A DNA stretch of 14,801 bases from Pseudomonadota bacterium (GCA_030836725.1 JAUPLV010000038.1:1-14801); one strand, 5' to 3'. Counted from the first letter of the stretch, positions 1-7,554 are shown. Notes: generated by a model not told the origin, from the sequence alone. Made by a program: numbers and translations.

Positions 1-645
1 CGCGATGTTGAGATCGCGCTGGGTGTTCTCGATCACCTTGGCGGCTTCCGCCACCTTGATGCTGCTGGCGCGATGGACGCCGGCGACGATCACGCTGCCG
101 TAGAGTTCGGCCACCCTGTCCAGCGTCGCCGCATCGTCTCCCGACACCACTTTCACGATTTTCGTAATCGTGCGTTCCTTGTCGCCGGGGTTGACCCGCT
201 CGGGCGAGTAGCCGACGTGGAAATCCCGCAGCCATTTCATGCCGGACTGCTTTTCCAGGATCGGGATGCAGACCTCCTCGGTGGCGCCGGGGTAGACCGT
301 GGATTCGTAAATGACGGTCGCCCCCTTCTTCATGTATTGGCCGACCGTGGTGGATGAACCCACCAGCGGCGAGAAGTCCGGGATGTGCGCCGCGTCGACC
401 GGAGTGGGCACGGCGACGATGATGAAGTCGGCCTTCGCCAGATCGGCGGGATCGGTGGTCACCGTCAGCTGCGTCGCCGCCTTGAGGTCGTCCCCCGAAA
501 CCTCGCCGGTCGGATCGCAGAACCGGCGGTAATGCTCGACCTTCTCGACCGACAGGTCATAGCCGATGGTGGTCGTTTTCTTGCCGAACTCCACCGCCAA
601 CGGCAGGCCGACATAGCCCAGCCCGACAACCGCAACAACGCTCAT
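1..645 (-). CDS. tviB: UDP-N-acetylglucosamine C6-dehydrogenase, TviB type (partial, C-terminus outside window)
   Basis: This is the first 215 residues of an NAD-dependent nucleotide-sugar dehydrogenase, which oxidises UDP-GlcNAc (or a close relative) to the uronic acid for capsule, O-antigen or exopolysaccharide. The N-terminal Rossmann loop is seen as VGLGYVGLP at residues 7-15. Further on are ESTVYPGATEE, GYSPERVNPGDK and EAAKVIENTQRDLNIA, which match my memory of the Salmonella TviB/WbpO-type branch better than UDP-glucose dehydrogenase proper. The start ATG (645-643) is preceded by AAAGGA at a normal distance. The catalytic cysteine region lies beyond position 1, so activity cannot be judged. 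The neighbouring sorting-signal proteins fit the known association of exosortase systems with exopolysaccharide loci. The family is secure; the exact sugar substrate is inferred. Confidence 0.88.
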   Translation of the reverse strand, partial: MSVVAVVGLGYVGLPLAVEFGKKTTTIGYDLSVEKVEHYRRFCDPTGEVSGDDLKAATQLTVTTDPADLAKADFIIVAVPTPVDAAHIPDFSPLVGSSTTVGQYMKKGATVIYESTVYPGATEEVCIPILEKQSGMKWLRDFHVGYSPERVNPGDKERTITKIVKVVSGDDAATLDRVAELYGSVIVAGVHRASSIKVAEAAKVIENTQRDLNIA

Positions 646-687
646 GCCTGGATTTCCTTTTGGATAATTTATTTTGCTGTCGCCCGG

Positions 688-693
688 ATTGTA
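688..693 (-). promoter_or_regulatory. Candidate -10 box (TACAAT) upstream of the nucleotide-sugar dehydrogenase
   Basis: On the minus strand TACAAT lies 42 bases upstream of the ATG of the dehydrogenase gene. The expected -35 position holds only a poor match (about 3 of 6). It is plausible because the gene is separated from the upstream gene by a strong terminator and so needs its own promoter. Confidence 0.35.
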
Positions 694-761
694 GCGAATT
701 TGCATGGCCCTGCCCGTCCAGCACCCGGCCAGGCCTGACAAGAATCCGGTGTCAGAAGCGA

Positions 762-792
762 AAAAGCCCGTCCTGAAGCAGGACGGGCTTTT
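762..792 (-). terminator. Rho-independent terminator of the IPTL-CTERM gene
   Basis: A perfect 14-bp stem (762-775 with 779-792) closes a 3-base loop. The stem core is GCCCGTCCTG and the outer part is A/T-rich, giving a T run on the minus strand directly after the stem. It begins 14 bases past the stop codon of the gene at 806-1354, so it ends that transcript before the dehydrogenase gene. Confidence 0.9.
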
Positions 793-805
793 GGAGCAGG
801 AACGA

Positions 806-1354
806 TTACTGACGCTTGCGGCGCAGGGTGAGGATCGTCCCCAGTGCCAGCAGGCTGGACAGCAAAATCATGCCCCATTCGGACAGGGTGGGGACGGAGG
901 TTGGGGCTACAGGCACTGTTGCGCCGGGTGCAAACGTCAGATTGCTTACACCACCATTCAATATATTTGAATAAAACCAAACTCCGTTAAGACTGTTGGT
1001 GCCGTTGTCGCACCAGAAGTTGATGTCTGGGTCGATGCCTGAAGTGAAGTCCGGGGTAAATGCCAAAGCAGCATCGGTACAGTCCGCGCGGGTAAAAGTG
1101 GTGCTTCCGCCCACGGTGTTACCCCCTGATATGTTGATTGAAATAGTCAGAACTTGTGGAAATGGAAGAACATTGCCATTCGGCACAACCGAATCGTCCC
1201 AGGTAAAGGAGCCGCTGCCCGTTTCGCCGTTGTCGCCCGAGATCGAGAAAGTATGCTGCTGAATCGCCGCCGATGCGGTCGCCGCAAACAACAAAGAACC
1301 CGCAGCAAGAATGCACACGGGCAATGCCTTCGATACGTCACGCATAAAACTCAT
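806..1354 (-). CDS. IPTL-CTERM sorting-domain surface protein
   Basis: A secreted protein of 182 residues of unknown role. Residues 1-28 form a signal peptide ending around TASA, followed by a beta-rich body with two cysteines (ADC and FWC). The C-terminus reads VPTLSEWGMILL, then a hydrophobic stretch, then RRKRQ. This is the tripartite IPTL-CTERM signal known to be handled by an XrtH-type exosortase, which recognises the tail and releases or anchors the protein at the cell surface. The start at 1354 was chosen because AAAGGGAG lies six bases upstream; an upstream in-frame ATG at 1390 has no such site. The gene ends in a strong terminator. No exosortase gene is in the window. The sorting domain is certain in kind; the body is not recognised. 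Confidence 0.85.
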   Translation of the reverse strand: MSFMRDVSKALPVCILAAGSLLFAATASAAIQQHTFSISGDNGETGSGSFTWDDSVVPNGNVLPFPQVLTISINISGGNTVGGSTTFTRADCTDAALAFTPDFTSGIDPDINFWCDNGTNSLNGVWFYSNILNGGVSNLTFAPGATVPVAPTSVPTLSEWGMILLSSLLALGTILTLRRKRQ

Positions 1355-1494
1355 TTCAACTCCCTTTGAACAGACTGTTAAAAAAACCAAGCTGACCCCG
1401 CAAGTTTTCTTGGCGCCTGCTGGTGCTGCGGCAGCCGCGACGATCGTTCCTTACTACTGAGAACGGGAGACCGGCGTGCCGGAGATTCGGCAGT

Positions 1495-2517
1495 CTACGA
1501 ACGCACGCGCCGGATTCCTGTCACCCCTGCCACCGCGAGCAGCAATGTCAGGATCAGCCCACCAGGGGCACCGAAGACCGGCACCGCGACGGCGACGGCA
1601 GGCGGCGCGACGCCCGCGAAGCCTTGAATTGCGGCAAGCTGGAACAGGTTGTTTTCTTTCGTGAGGTAGTAAAGGATGTCGCCGCTGGTGCTGAAGGCGA
1701 ATCCGGCGGGGTAATAGCCGCCGTCGAACCCGAGGTTGGTCGCGAAAGTGCTCGACACCCCGGCCGGCGTGATCCTGAGGATCTGGTCCCCGCCGGAATC
1801 GGCGACGTAGATGTCCCCGGTGCCTGGGTGGACGGCGATCCCGTCGGGTGATGTCCCGGGAAGATCCGCGAACACGGAGGTCGTGCCGGCGGCGGTCACC
1901 GTGATTACGCGGGCATTGTCGTAGTCAGCGACATACAGCACGCCGTTAGGGCCGAAACCCAGCGACGAATAATGGGTGCCGCTGAGCGCGATGTCGGTCT
2001 TGGCACCGGTCGCCGGGTTCACCACGTATACGCCGCCATTGGAAGCGATGAGTTGGCCACCGAACGCCCCGAATCCGGGCGGCGCCACTGCGAAGTCGGC
2101 ATTGCCGTTGCCGTTGACGGCCGCAATCGTCGCCAGGAACGTTGCCGGGGGTGCGGGCAGCGAGATGTCGAAGGTATCGATCCGGCCGTTATCCTGGCCG
2201 ACGTAGAGCGTGTTGCCGACGACGCCGACCCCGAGGATATTGGCGGTGGCGCCTAGCGTCAGCGTGGTCACCGCGCCCGCCGGCGTGACCCGGAAGGCGT
2301 CGGTGCGAAACCCCCCGCCCACATAAAGATTGCCGTCGGGACCCATGACCACGCCGCCGAAGGAATTCGGATCGGCCCCGGGAATGGTGGCGACGGTGTT
2401 CTGGGTGTAGCCGGGTTGGTTGAAGTTGATCGCCAGCGCCGGGGCGCCTGCGATCATGCACGCGGCAGCCGAAAGTGCGAGGAACCCGCGCGCGGTTGCA
2501 GATTTCATGACGTCCAT
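1495..2517 (-). CDS. Secreted NHL/SMP-30-like beta-propeller protein with C-terminal membrane tail
   Basis: A 340-residue protein with a signal peptide (residues about 1-32, ending ALA) and repeated propeller blades such as GPDGNLYVGGGF, GPNGVLYVADYDN and PGTGDIYVADSGG, each followed by a hydrophobic strand and a TPAG turn. These repeats are typical of NHL or gluconolactonase-like propellers in the periplasm or at the surface. The tail (about residues 312-340) has VPVFGAPGG, a leucine-rich membrane segment and IRRVRS. It is laid out like an exosortase sorting signal but without the PTLSEWG core of its neighbour. The start ATG at 2517 has GGGAG five bases upstream; a second in-frame ATG is at 2508. 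An open frame extends back to 2724 but has no ribosome site. No ligand can be named. Confidence 0.8.
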   Translation of the reverse strand: MDVMKSATARGFLALSAAACMIAGAPALAINFNQPGYTQNTVATIPGADPNSFGGVVMGPDGNLYVGGGFRTDAFRVTPAGAVTTLTLGATANILGVGVVGNTLYVGQDNGRIDTFDISLPAPPATFLATIAAVNGNGNADFAVAPPGFGAFGGQLIASNGGVYVVNPATGAKTDIALSGTHYSSLGFGPNGVLYVADYDNARVITVTAAGTTSVFADLPGTSPDGIAVHPGTGDIYVADSGGDQILRITPAGVSSTFATNLGFDGGYYPAGFAFSTSGDILYYLTKENNLFQLAAIQGFAGVAPPAVAVAVPVFGAPGGLILTLLLAVAGVTGIRRVRS

Positions 2518-2576
2518 TATTTCTCCCTGTCCCCGCCATGCCGATTCGTCCGGAAGAAAAATCCAACGACCCATCG

Positions 2577-2603
2577 GCGAGTATCGCGAGTATCGCGAGT
2601 ATC
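2577..2603. repeat. Three perfect tandem copies of a 9-bp unit, GCGAGTATC
   Basis: The unit occurs at 2577-2585, 2586-2594 and 2595-2603 with no mismatch, 60-86 bases upstream of the ATG of the propeller gene. It lies in or near the expected promoter region of that gene. It may be a binding-site array or simple slippage; the sequence alone cannot tell. Confidence 0.8.
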
Positions 2604-2747
2604 GCCGATCCTTTCGCCCAGCGTCAAACGAAAATCGCACCGCAGAAATGCCACAGAAATGGAAACAACAGGGGAGTGCGCCAGCACAAACTGGCAAGCG
2701 ATAGTTGGTGAAAGTCCGATACAAGAAAGGAGTAGCGAACCGTTGAC

Positions 2748-2775
2748 GGAGCCGGGGTCAGATGGAGCCGGGGTC
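2748..2775. repeat. Direct repeat of GGAGCCGGGGTC beside the transposase remnant
   Basis: Two exact 12-bp copies lie at 2748-2759 and 2764-2775. The first copy continues into GGGTCAGA (2755-2762), whose exact inverse TCTGACCC is found at 3093-3100 on the other side of the transposase fragment. The rest of the gap 2518-2813 shows no gene. Confidence 0.6.
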
Positions 2776-2813
2776 TTGTAGTACAACATGATTCCGCGTT
2801 AGAAAATGCGTTA

Positions 2814-3044
2814 ATGCAAGGCTGGGACAATGCGCCGACCGAGATCTGGTTCAACAGCTTCAAGAATGAGCGGGTGCATGGCTGGCGCTTTGCGACGCGC
2901 GAACAAATGACGGCAACGGCCTTCGAGTATATCGAGGAGTTCTACAACCGGAAGTGGCTGCATTCGACGCTGGGTTACAAGCCGCCCGTGCTGTTTTTGG
3001 AGGACTGGCTGACGGCTCAACAGATGGAAAAACAGGTGGCATGA
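2814..3044 (+). pseudogene. IS3-family transposase OrfB, C-terminal remnant
   Basis: About 76 residues remain of an IS3-type DDE transposase. They read DNAPTE, then FNSFKNERVHG, then YIEEFYNRKWLHSTLGYKPP, the usual end of OrfB. Only the third catalytic acid (the E of DNAPTE) is left; both catalytic aspartates and the whole N-terminal half, as well as OrfA, are missing. Homology starts abruptly near 2814-2820, and the residues that normally precede WDNAP are shortened, so the deletion join lies there. The C-terminus to the TGA at 3042-3044 looks intact. It cannot transpose and the open frame is unlikely to make a useful protein. Confidence 0.85.
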
Positions 3045-3090
3045 ACACCGCTCGTTGGAAGACGAAAAACCGAGGGAAGCTCACATTCGG

Positions 3091-3133
3091 TGTCTGACCC
3101 TATTTCCCCCTACTGCCCGCGACCCTATTTCCC
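3091..3133. repeat. Direct repeat of GACCCTATTTCCC downstream of the IS3 remnant
   Basis: Exact 13-bp copies lie at 3096-3108 and 3121-3133. The first is part of TGTCTGACCC, which is inverted relative to the GGGTCAGA at 2755-2762. Together they look like degraded intergenic repeats that flank or were captured with the transposase fragment. Confidence 0.55.
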
Positions 3134-3212
3134 GCTGTTTTCAAGTCGAACCAGAACCAGTGGGTGCCTACGCCAGAGACATTACCCTCTTTATTACACT
3201 CGTTTAGGCTAA

Positions 3213-4283
3213 TTACCTCTTTTGCCAGAGCGCTCCAGGACCACGACCGATGCAATCGACCGTCTGCCCCTTCTGGCTGCTGAGTACGCGCCGGATCATG
3301 TCGCGACTCACGCCAGGGCAAGCACGTTCCAGGTCAGCCAGTGAAAAAGTACCGGGCATCTTGCCGATGACTTCGAGTACCAGTTGGGTCTTCGACCCAC
3401 GTGGTTCCGAGGTTTCGCAAACCCGTTCGACGAATTCCCGATAGGCCGTCTTCAGGATGAACAGCACGTAATTGATGTACGGCCAGGGATCATGACTGCC
3501 CTCATGCCAGCCTTGCGAGCTTTGTTCCAGGGTTTCGTAATAGCGATCCTTGTTCTGTTCGATCAGGCGTTCCAGGCTGATGTAACGGCCGACCTCGAAA
3601 CCTAGCTGGTAGCTCTGTAACAGCCAGAGCAGGCGGGAGACCCGGCCATTGCCATCGCGGAAGGGGGGGGTGCACAGGAAGTCGAGGTTGAAGGCCGCCA
3701 AGGCGATTGGCGGTGGAACCCGGCACTCTTCCAGGCAGGTGTGCCAGTCAGCGACCAGTTGATCCATGGCCGTTTGTGTCTGCTTGGCCGGCACGGTACG
3801 AAATCGCACGCGTTCGCTGCCATCCGGGTAGCGCTCGATGATGTCGCCGTCCATCTCTTTGTACAGGCCGGCATCCCAGATCTGGCCACGTGTCATGGCG
3901 TGCAAGTGCTGGATCGTTTCGTTGGAAATCGGGATGCGCCGGGCATCCTGATGAATCCAGGTCAGGGCATCGCGGTAGCCGCGTACTTCCTCTTCGTCAC
4001 GATCCCGGAACAAAGGCTTTGGCGAAACCAGCACCTCACGGACCCGAGACGGCTCGACGGAAACGCCCTCGATACGGTTCGAGGAGACGGCGCTTTCGAT
4101 CAGAGCATGCTCGCGCAGGGCCTTTAAACGCTGGGGGGATTGCCGGGTATAGAGTTCCTGCTTGCCACGGAATTCGCCAAGGTCCGACAGGTACCATGCG
4201 GTGGCAGGCGGAATGGCGAAAGTGTCATGAGTGAATCGCCTCAAGGTTGAGCTGTTCATGACGGATGAGCTTTTCTTGGGCAT
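3213..4283 (-). CDS. Fic-domain protein with C-terminal winged helix; catalytic His replaced by Pro
   Basis: A 356-residue Fic family protein, normally an AMP transferase that modifies a Ser/Thr/Tyr of a target. It has a Fic N-terminal helical domain, an inhibitory-type motif SSNRIEG (S68, E72, G73), the Fic core and a C-terminal winged-helix-like part (about 295-350). The expected active-site motif HPFRDGNGR reads PPFRDGNGR: residue 206 is Pro (CCC at 3668-3666) where the catalytic His should be. The codon lies in a run of eight C on this strand. All other motif residues are present. The start at 4283 has GAGGAA eight bases upstream; the open frame back to 4400 runs through a repeat and lacks a site. 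Either a natural inactive version or a base-calling error. Confidence 0.85.
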   Translation of the reverse strand: MPKKSSSVMNSSTLRRFTHDTFAIPPATAWYLSDLGEFRGKQELYTRQSPQRLKALREHALIESAVSSNRIEGVSVEPSRVREVLVSPKPLFRDRDEEEVRGYRDALTWIHQDARRIPISNETIQHLHAMTRGQIWDAGLYKEMDGDIIERYPDGSERVRFRTVPAKQTQTAMDQLVADWHTCLEECRVPPPIALAAFNLDFLCTPPFRDGNGRVSRLLWLLQSYQLGFEVGRYISLERLIEQNKDRYYETLEQSSQGWHEGSHDPWPYINYVLFILKTAYREFVERVCETSEPRGSKTQLVLEVIGKMPGTFSLADLERACPGVSRDMIRRVLSSQKGQTVDCIGRGPGALWQKR

Positions 4284-4326
4284 TCGGGGTTTCCTCGGTT
4301 CACGGATTGCGGAGGAAGGGCATTGT

Positions 4327-4394
4327 CCCGGATTCCGCTTCGCTGCATCCAGGCTACGCTTGCTGAACAATTCAATATGGCCGTCATTGCGAGC
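4327..4394. repeat. REP/BIME-like intergenic repeat remnant
   Basis: An imperfect inverted pair CCCGGAT (4327-4333) and ATCCAGG (4347-4353) with GC-rich sequence between, followed by GCTACG, resembles the common CCCGGAT...ATCCGGGCTACG intergenic repeats of proteobacteria. CGTCATTGCGAGC at 4382-4394 resembles another widespread repeat. Both lie between the Fic gene and pldA and are not coding. Confidence 0.45.
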
Positions 4395-4470
4395 TTTCAA
4401 CCCCGCATTGGATCAGCAGAAATCCCCAAGCCGTTTCCACACGCTTCCCGGTCGCCCAGGCAAACCGCGC

Positions 4471-5538
4471 CTACATGCCTTCGGTCAGGCTGACGCCGAA
4501 ACCGAACGACTGCTGGCTGTGGTTGTAGTCGACCAGCGACTCGCCGTAGCCGTTGAAATACTGCACATAGCCCTTAAGCCGCCCGTACAGCGGAAAACTC
4601 CAGTTGAGTTTCACCGCGCCGCGGTTGTCCGTGGACTTGAAGTTGTTGCGCAGCAGCAGCGAATAGGCGTTGCGGCCCTTGCGGTAGACCGCCAGCAGGT
4701 CGCCGTGCCCCAGGTAGTCCTCGATGTCGGGGTTGTCGTCTTCCTCTTCGCTTTCCGGGATGCGATACCAGGGGCGGATCATTACGGCCAGATTGTCGCG
4801 CTCGAACCCGAACTGCGCATACACCCGGTTCCAGCTGCGCGACAGCCCTTCGCTGCGGCCATTCGACTGGTGCAGCATTCCCAGGTTGATGAAGCGGCCG
4901 CGAAAACCGCCGATCTCGTAATCCGTACGGTAAGCCAGGATCATTTCCGGCTCGTAGTTGGTCTCGCGAAACGGCGAGGAAATGGTGTCGTTATAGGCCT
5001 GCCAGAACGAGGTGATGGTGTAACCGAACCACAGGTCGGCATTGTCGTGGCCGAACATCCCCTCCATTCCCTTGATCTTGAAGCTCAACTGCAGTTCGGC
5101 CTCGACCGGGTCGAGCCCCAGATCGGACTGGTCGAACCGGTCCCTGAACGGAGTGTTGTTGGGCGAATTGCTGTATTTGATCGGCAGCAGATAATTCGGG
5201 CGATGCGGTCTGAACAGGAAGGCGCCCTGCTTGGCTTCGTCGTCGAGCTCCCAGTGGCGCGACAGCGTCGACAGCATCCCGGGGTCCGGCGGCTCGGCCT
5301 GCACCATGTCGGATGACGGAACGGGCGACGAAACGCTTTCGGCCTTGACCGCCTGCGGCGCAGCCTCGGGCTGCGCCCGTCCCGAGACGCGGTCGTAGCA
5401 CGCCAGGCGATCGACATCCGCCGGGATCGAACTGCAGCCTTCCCATTCGGCAATCGAGGCGGCCTGCGCATGGCCCGACAGGCCGGCGCCCAGCAGGGCC
5501 ATCAGCAAGCGTATGGAGATAGGGCGGCTGGCGGCCAC
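4471..5538 (-). CDS. pldA: Outer membrane phospholipase A (OMPLA)
   Basis: A 355-residue outer-membrane beta-barrel that hydrolyses acyl esters of phospholipids on the cell surface, calcium-dependent and active as a dimer. The active-site segment LHQSNGRSEGLSRSWNR is clear: H223, S225 and N237 have the same spacing as His142, Ser144 and Asn156 of E. coli PldA. Residues 1-26 form a signal peptide ending AQA; 50-95 is a proline-rich linker; the rest is the 12-strand barrel. The start is GTG at 5538, ten bases after the stop of the upstream beta-CASP gene, with a poor ribosome site, so coupled translation is likely; ATG at 5502 is an alternative but would shorten the signal peptide. No terminator is evident after the TAG at 4471. 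Confidence 0.92.
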   Translation of the reverse strand: MAASRPISIRLLMALLGAGLSGHAQAASIAEWEGCSSIPADVDRLACYDRVSGRAQPEAAPQAVKAESVSSPVPSSDMVQAEPPDPGMLSTLSRHWELDDEAKQGAFLFRPHRPNYLLPIKYSNSPNNTPFRDRFDQSDLGLDPVEAELQLSFKIKGMEGMFGHDNADLWFGYTITSFWQAYNDTISSPFRETNYEPEMILAYRTDYEIGGFRGRFINLGMLHQSNGRSEGLSRSWNRVYAQFGFERDNLAVMIRPWYRIPESEEEDDNPDIEDYLGHGDLLAVYRKGRNAYSLLLRNNFKSTDNRGAVKLNWSFPLYGRLKGYVQYFNGYGESLVDYNHSQQSFGFGVSLTEGM

Positions 5539-5547
5539 GTCTGCCCG

Positions 5548-6978
5548 CTAGTCGAGGATGACGCTTTGGCCGGGCGCCGGGGCCAGCGCGTCCCAGCCGA
5601 ACTGCTTCTGCAGGTCGGCGGCGAATCCGGTCGCGACTGTTTCCTCGCCGTGCACCACGAAAACCTGACGCGGCTTGCTGCGGAAGTGGCCGAGCCAGGC
5701 AAGCAGCGCGGTGCGGTCGGCGTGCGCCGACAAACCGCCGAGGGTGTAGATGTCGGCGCGCACCGGAATGTCGTCGCCCAGCAGGCGCACGCGTTTGGCG
5801 CCGTCGACCAGACGGCGGCCAAAGGTGCCGGCGGCCTGGAAGCCGGTGATCAGGATGGTCGACTCGCGGCGCCCCAGGTTGGCGCGCAGGTGGAACTTGA
5901 TGCGCCCGGCTTCGCACATGCCGCTGGCCGAGATGATGACGGCGCCTCCGGTGACCCGGTCGAGCGCTTTCGATTCCTCCACGTCCTCGACAAAGTTGAG
6001 CTTGCGGAAATGCGCGGTGCCGCCGTGGCGTCCCATCAGTTCATGGGTTTCCGCATCCAGCAAGGCCATGTGCTTGTAGGTGATTTCGGTGGCGGCGGTG
6101 GCCATCGGCGAATCGACGAACACCGTCAGTTTGGGAATGCGCGCCTGCCGGGTCAGGTCGGCCAGCAGATAGAGCATGTCCTGGGTTCGGCCCACGGCGA
6201 AGGCGGGAATGATGACGTTGCCGCCTTTGCGTTCGATGGTGTCGTTGATCGCCTCCACCAGCTCGTCCTGCGTCGCCTCCATGCTCTTGTGGTCGCGGTT
6301 GCCGTAGGTCGATTCGACCACCAGATAATCGGCGTCGTGGATGTGCGTGGGGTCGCGCAGCAGCGGCCGCGCGGGCTGGCCGAGGTCGCCGGAGAACACG
6401 ATCTTGCGGCGATGCGCGCCTTCGCCCACCCACACCTCGACGATGGCCGAGCCGAGGATGTGGCCGGCGTCGCGGAAGGTGCAGCGCACCTGCGGGTGCG
6501 GCGCGATTTCCAGGTCGTAGTCGACCGGGTTCAGCTGTTTCAGCGAGGCCTGCGCCTGCGCCACGGTATACAGCGGCGCGATGTCGCGCGGCGGCAAGCC
6601 CCGTTTTTTGTCGCGCCGGTCCATGTCCTTGCGGAAGCGGTCGAGGTTGGCGTACTCGGCCTCCTTTTCCTGGATGTGCGCTGAATCGGGCAGCATCACC
6701 GCAAGCAGGTCGCAGGTGGCGCGGGTGGTATGGATCCTGCCCTTGAAGCCCAGCGCGACCAGACGCGGCAGCAGGCCGGAATGGTCGATGTGGGCGTGGG
6801 TGAGGATGACGAAATCGATGCTGCGCGGATCGAAATTGAAGGCGCGCTGGTTCTTGGCACGGGTCTCGCGGCCGCCCTGGAACATGCCGCAATCGACCAG
6901 GAATCGCAGGCCGTCCGCCTCCACCAGATAGCTGGAGCCGGTCACTTCGCGCGCCGCGCCGAGGAAGGTGATTTTCAT
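5548..6978 (-). CDS. Beta-CASP metallo-beta-lactamase-fold hydrolase (putative RNA-processing exo/endonuclease)
   Basis: A 476-residue zinc enzyme of the beta-CASP branch, whose members cut or trim RNA (CPSF73/Ysh1-like in bacteria). Visible motifs: HAHIDH at residues 61-66 (motif 2), GHILGSA, SGDLG (motif 4 aspartate), STYGNRDH, the beta-CASP section with IIPAFAVGRTQ and SASGMCEAGRI, and the C-terminal LSAHADR histidine. All metal ligands appear present, so it should be active. The ATG at 6978 overlaps the stop of the upstream membrane-protein gene (ATGA). The frame stays open back to 7248 but that part is the shadow of the upstream gene. The natural substrate cannot be read from the sequence. 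Confidence 0.9.
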   Translation of the reverse strand: MKITFLGAAREVTGSSYLVEADGLRFLVDCGMFQGGRETRAKNQRAFNFDPRSIDFVILTHAHIDHSGLLPRLVALGFKGRIHTTRATCDLLAVMLPDSAHIQEKEAEYANLDRFRKDMDRRDKKRGLPPRDIAPLYTVAQAQASLKQLNPVDYDLEIAPHPQVRCTFRDAGHILGSAIVEVWVGEGAHRRKIVFSGDLGQPARPLLRDPTHIHDADYLVVESTYGNRDHKSMEATQDELVEAINDTIERKGGNVIIPAFAVGRTQDMLYLLADLTRQARIPKLTVFVDSPMATAATEITYKHMALLDAETHELMGRHGGTAHFRKLNFVEDVEESKALDRVTGGAVIISASGMCEAGRIKFHLRANLGRRESTILITGFQAAGTFGRRLVDGAKRVRLLGDDIPVRADIYTLGGLSAHADRTALLAWLGHFRSKPRQVFVVHGEETVATGFAADLQKQFGWDALAPAPGQSVILD

Positions 6979-7400
6979 GATGTCGCACCGGGTTTCACAA
7001 AAGTCTTTCGCAACAGTCCGCGCCAGGCAAGCGCTGCGATCACCGCCCACACCAGCGTGCGCAGGCTCATCGCGATCACCGTGCGCTGCTCGTAGGCGCC
7101 GCCGGACGCCACATGCGCGCCGAAGGCCGCGAACGCGAGCGCCGTCGCCAGCGCGATGGCCGCGGCCAGCCAGGCGGCCCAGCGCTGCTGCCGCCACAGC
7201 CCGATGCCGGCGACGACATAGGCGAAGCCCGCCAGGAAATTGAACCACAGCACGAACGGCACGTAGTTCCCGGCGGCGGTGCGCGCGGCCGCGTCGCCGA
7301 ACAGGACCGCGCCGCCCTCCTTGATGGTCAGCAGGCCGAAGCCGACGGCGACCAGCGAAATCGCCCGGATCGAGACGCTGCGTTTTGTCTGTGATGGCAT
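6975..7400 (-). CDS. Small four-helix integral membrane protein, unknown function
   Basis: A 141-residue protein with four probable membrane segments at about residues 11-32, 47-68, 73-95 and 107-127 and a short basic N-terminus. No catalytic or binding motif is seen and I do not recognise the family. The start at 7400 is preceded by GGAG nine bases upstream; the open frame runs back to 7466 without a comparable site. Its TGA overlaps the ATG of the beta-CASP gene by four bases, so the two are translationally coupled and probably form one transcript with pldA. Confidence 0.7.
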   Translation of the reverse strand: MPSQTKRSVSIRAISLVAVGFGLLTIKEGGAVLFGDAAARTAAGNYVPFVLWFNFLAGFAYVVAGIGLWRQQRWAAWLAAAIALATALAFAAFGAHVASGGAYEQRTVIAMSLRTLVWAVIAALAWRGLLRKTFVKPGATS

Positions 7401-7554
7401 GTTTGTTTGCTCCGCTATGGTTTGCAGTTTGAAGGAAAGGCCCGTCCGCTGCAAAAAATGGATCAAGTGAAACTCCGCTTTATTCGGTATGGGCGTCGTT
7501 GCGCGCGCGGCGCCGGATTAATCGGCGTCTCCCGGGGACCCTGGCATCCTTTTT
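7401..7554. other. Intergenic gap with one inverted repeat
   Basis: This 154-base gap separates the cytochrome gene at 7555-8013 from the membrane-protein gene. It holds an inverted repeat CGCCG-GATTAAT-CGGCG at 7511-7527, with no T tract on either side, so I do not call it a terminator. A promoter for the 7400 gene should lie here, but no convincing -35/-10 pair was found. Confidence 0.35.

Noticed and set aside
1470..1482. Hairpin CCGGC-GT-GCCGG as a terminator for the propeller gene
   Set aside because: The stem is only five bases and no T run follows on the minus strand.
2518..2724. N-terminal extension of the propeller protein
   Set aside because: It runs through the 9-bp tandem repeats and lacks a ribosome site. 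The start at 2517 has one and gives a clean signal peptide.
4231..5316. A plus-strand open frame of 361 codons opposite pldA
   Set aside because: pldA has a full catalytic triad and signal peptide; the plus frame is a shadow.
5470..6684. A plus-strand open frame of 404 codons opposite the beta-CASP gene
   Set aside because: The minus strand has all metal-binding motifs; the plus product is low-complexity and unrelated to known proteins.
6979..7248. N-terminal extension of the beta-CASP protein
   Set aside because: It overlaps the coding part of the upstream membrane protein. The ATG at 6978 starts exactly where family homology (KITFLGAAREVTGS) begins.
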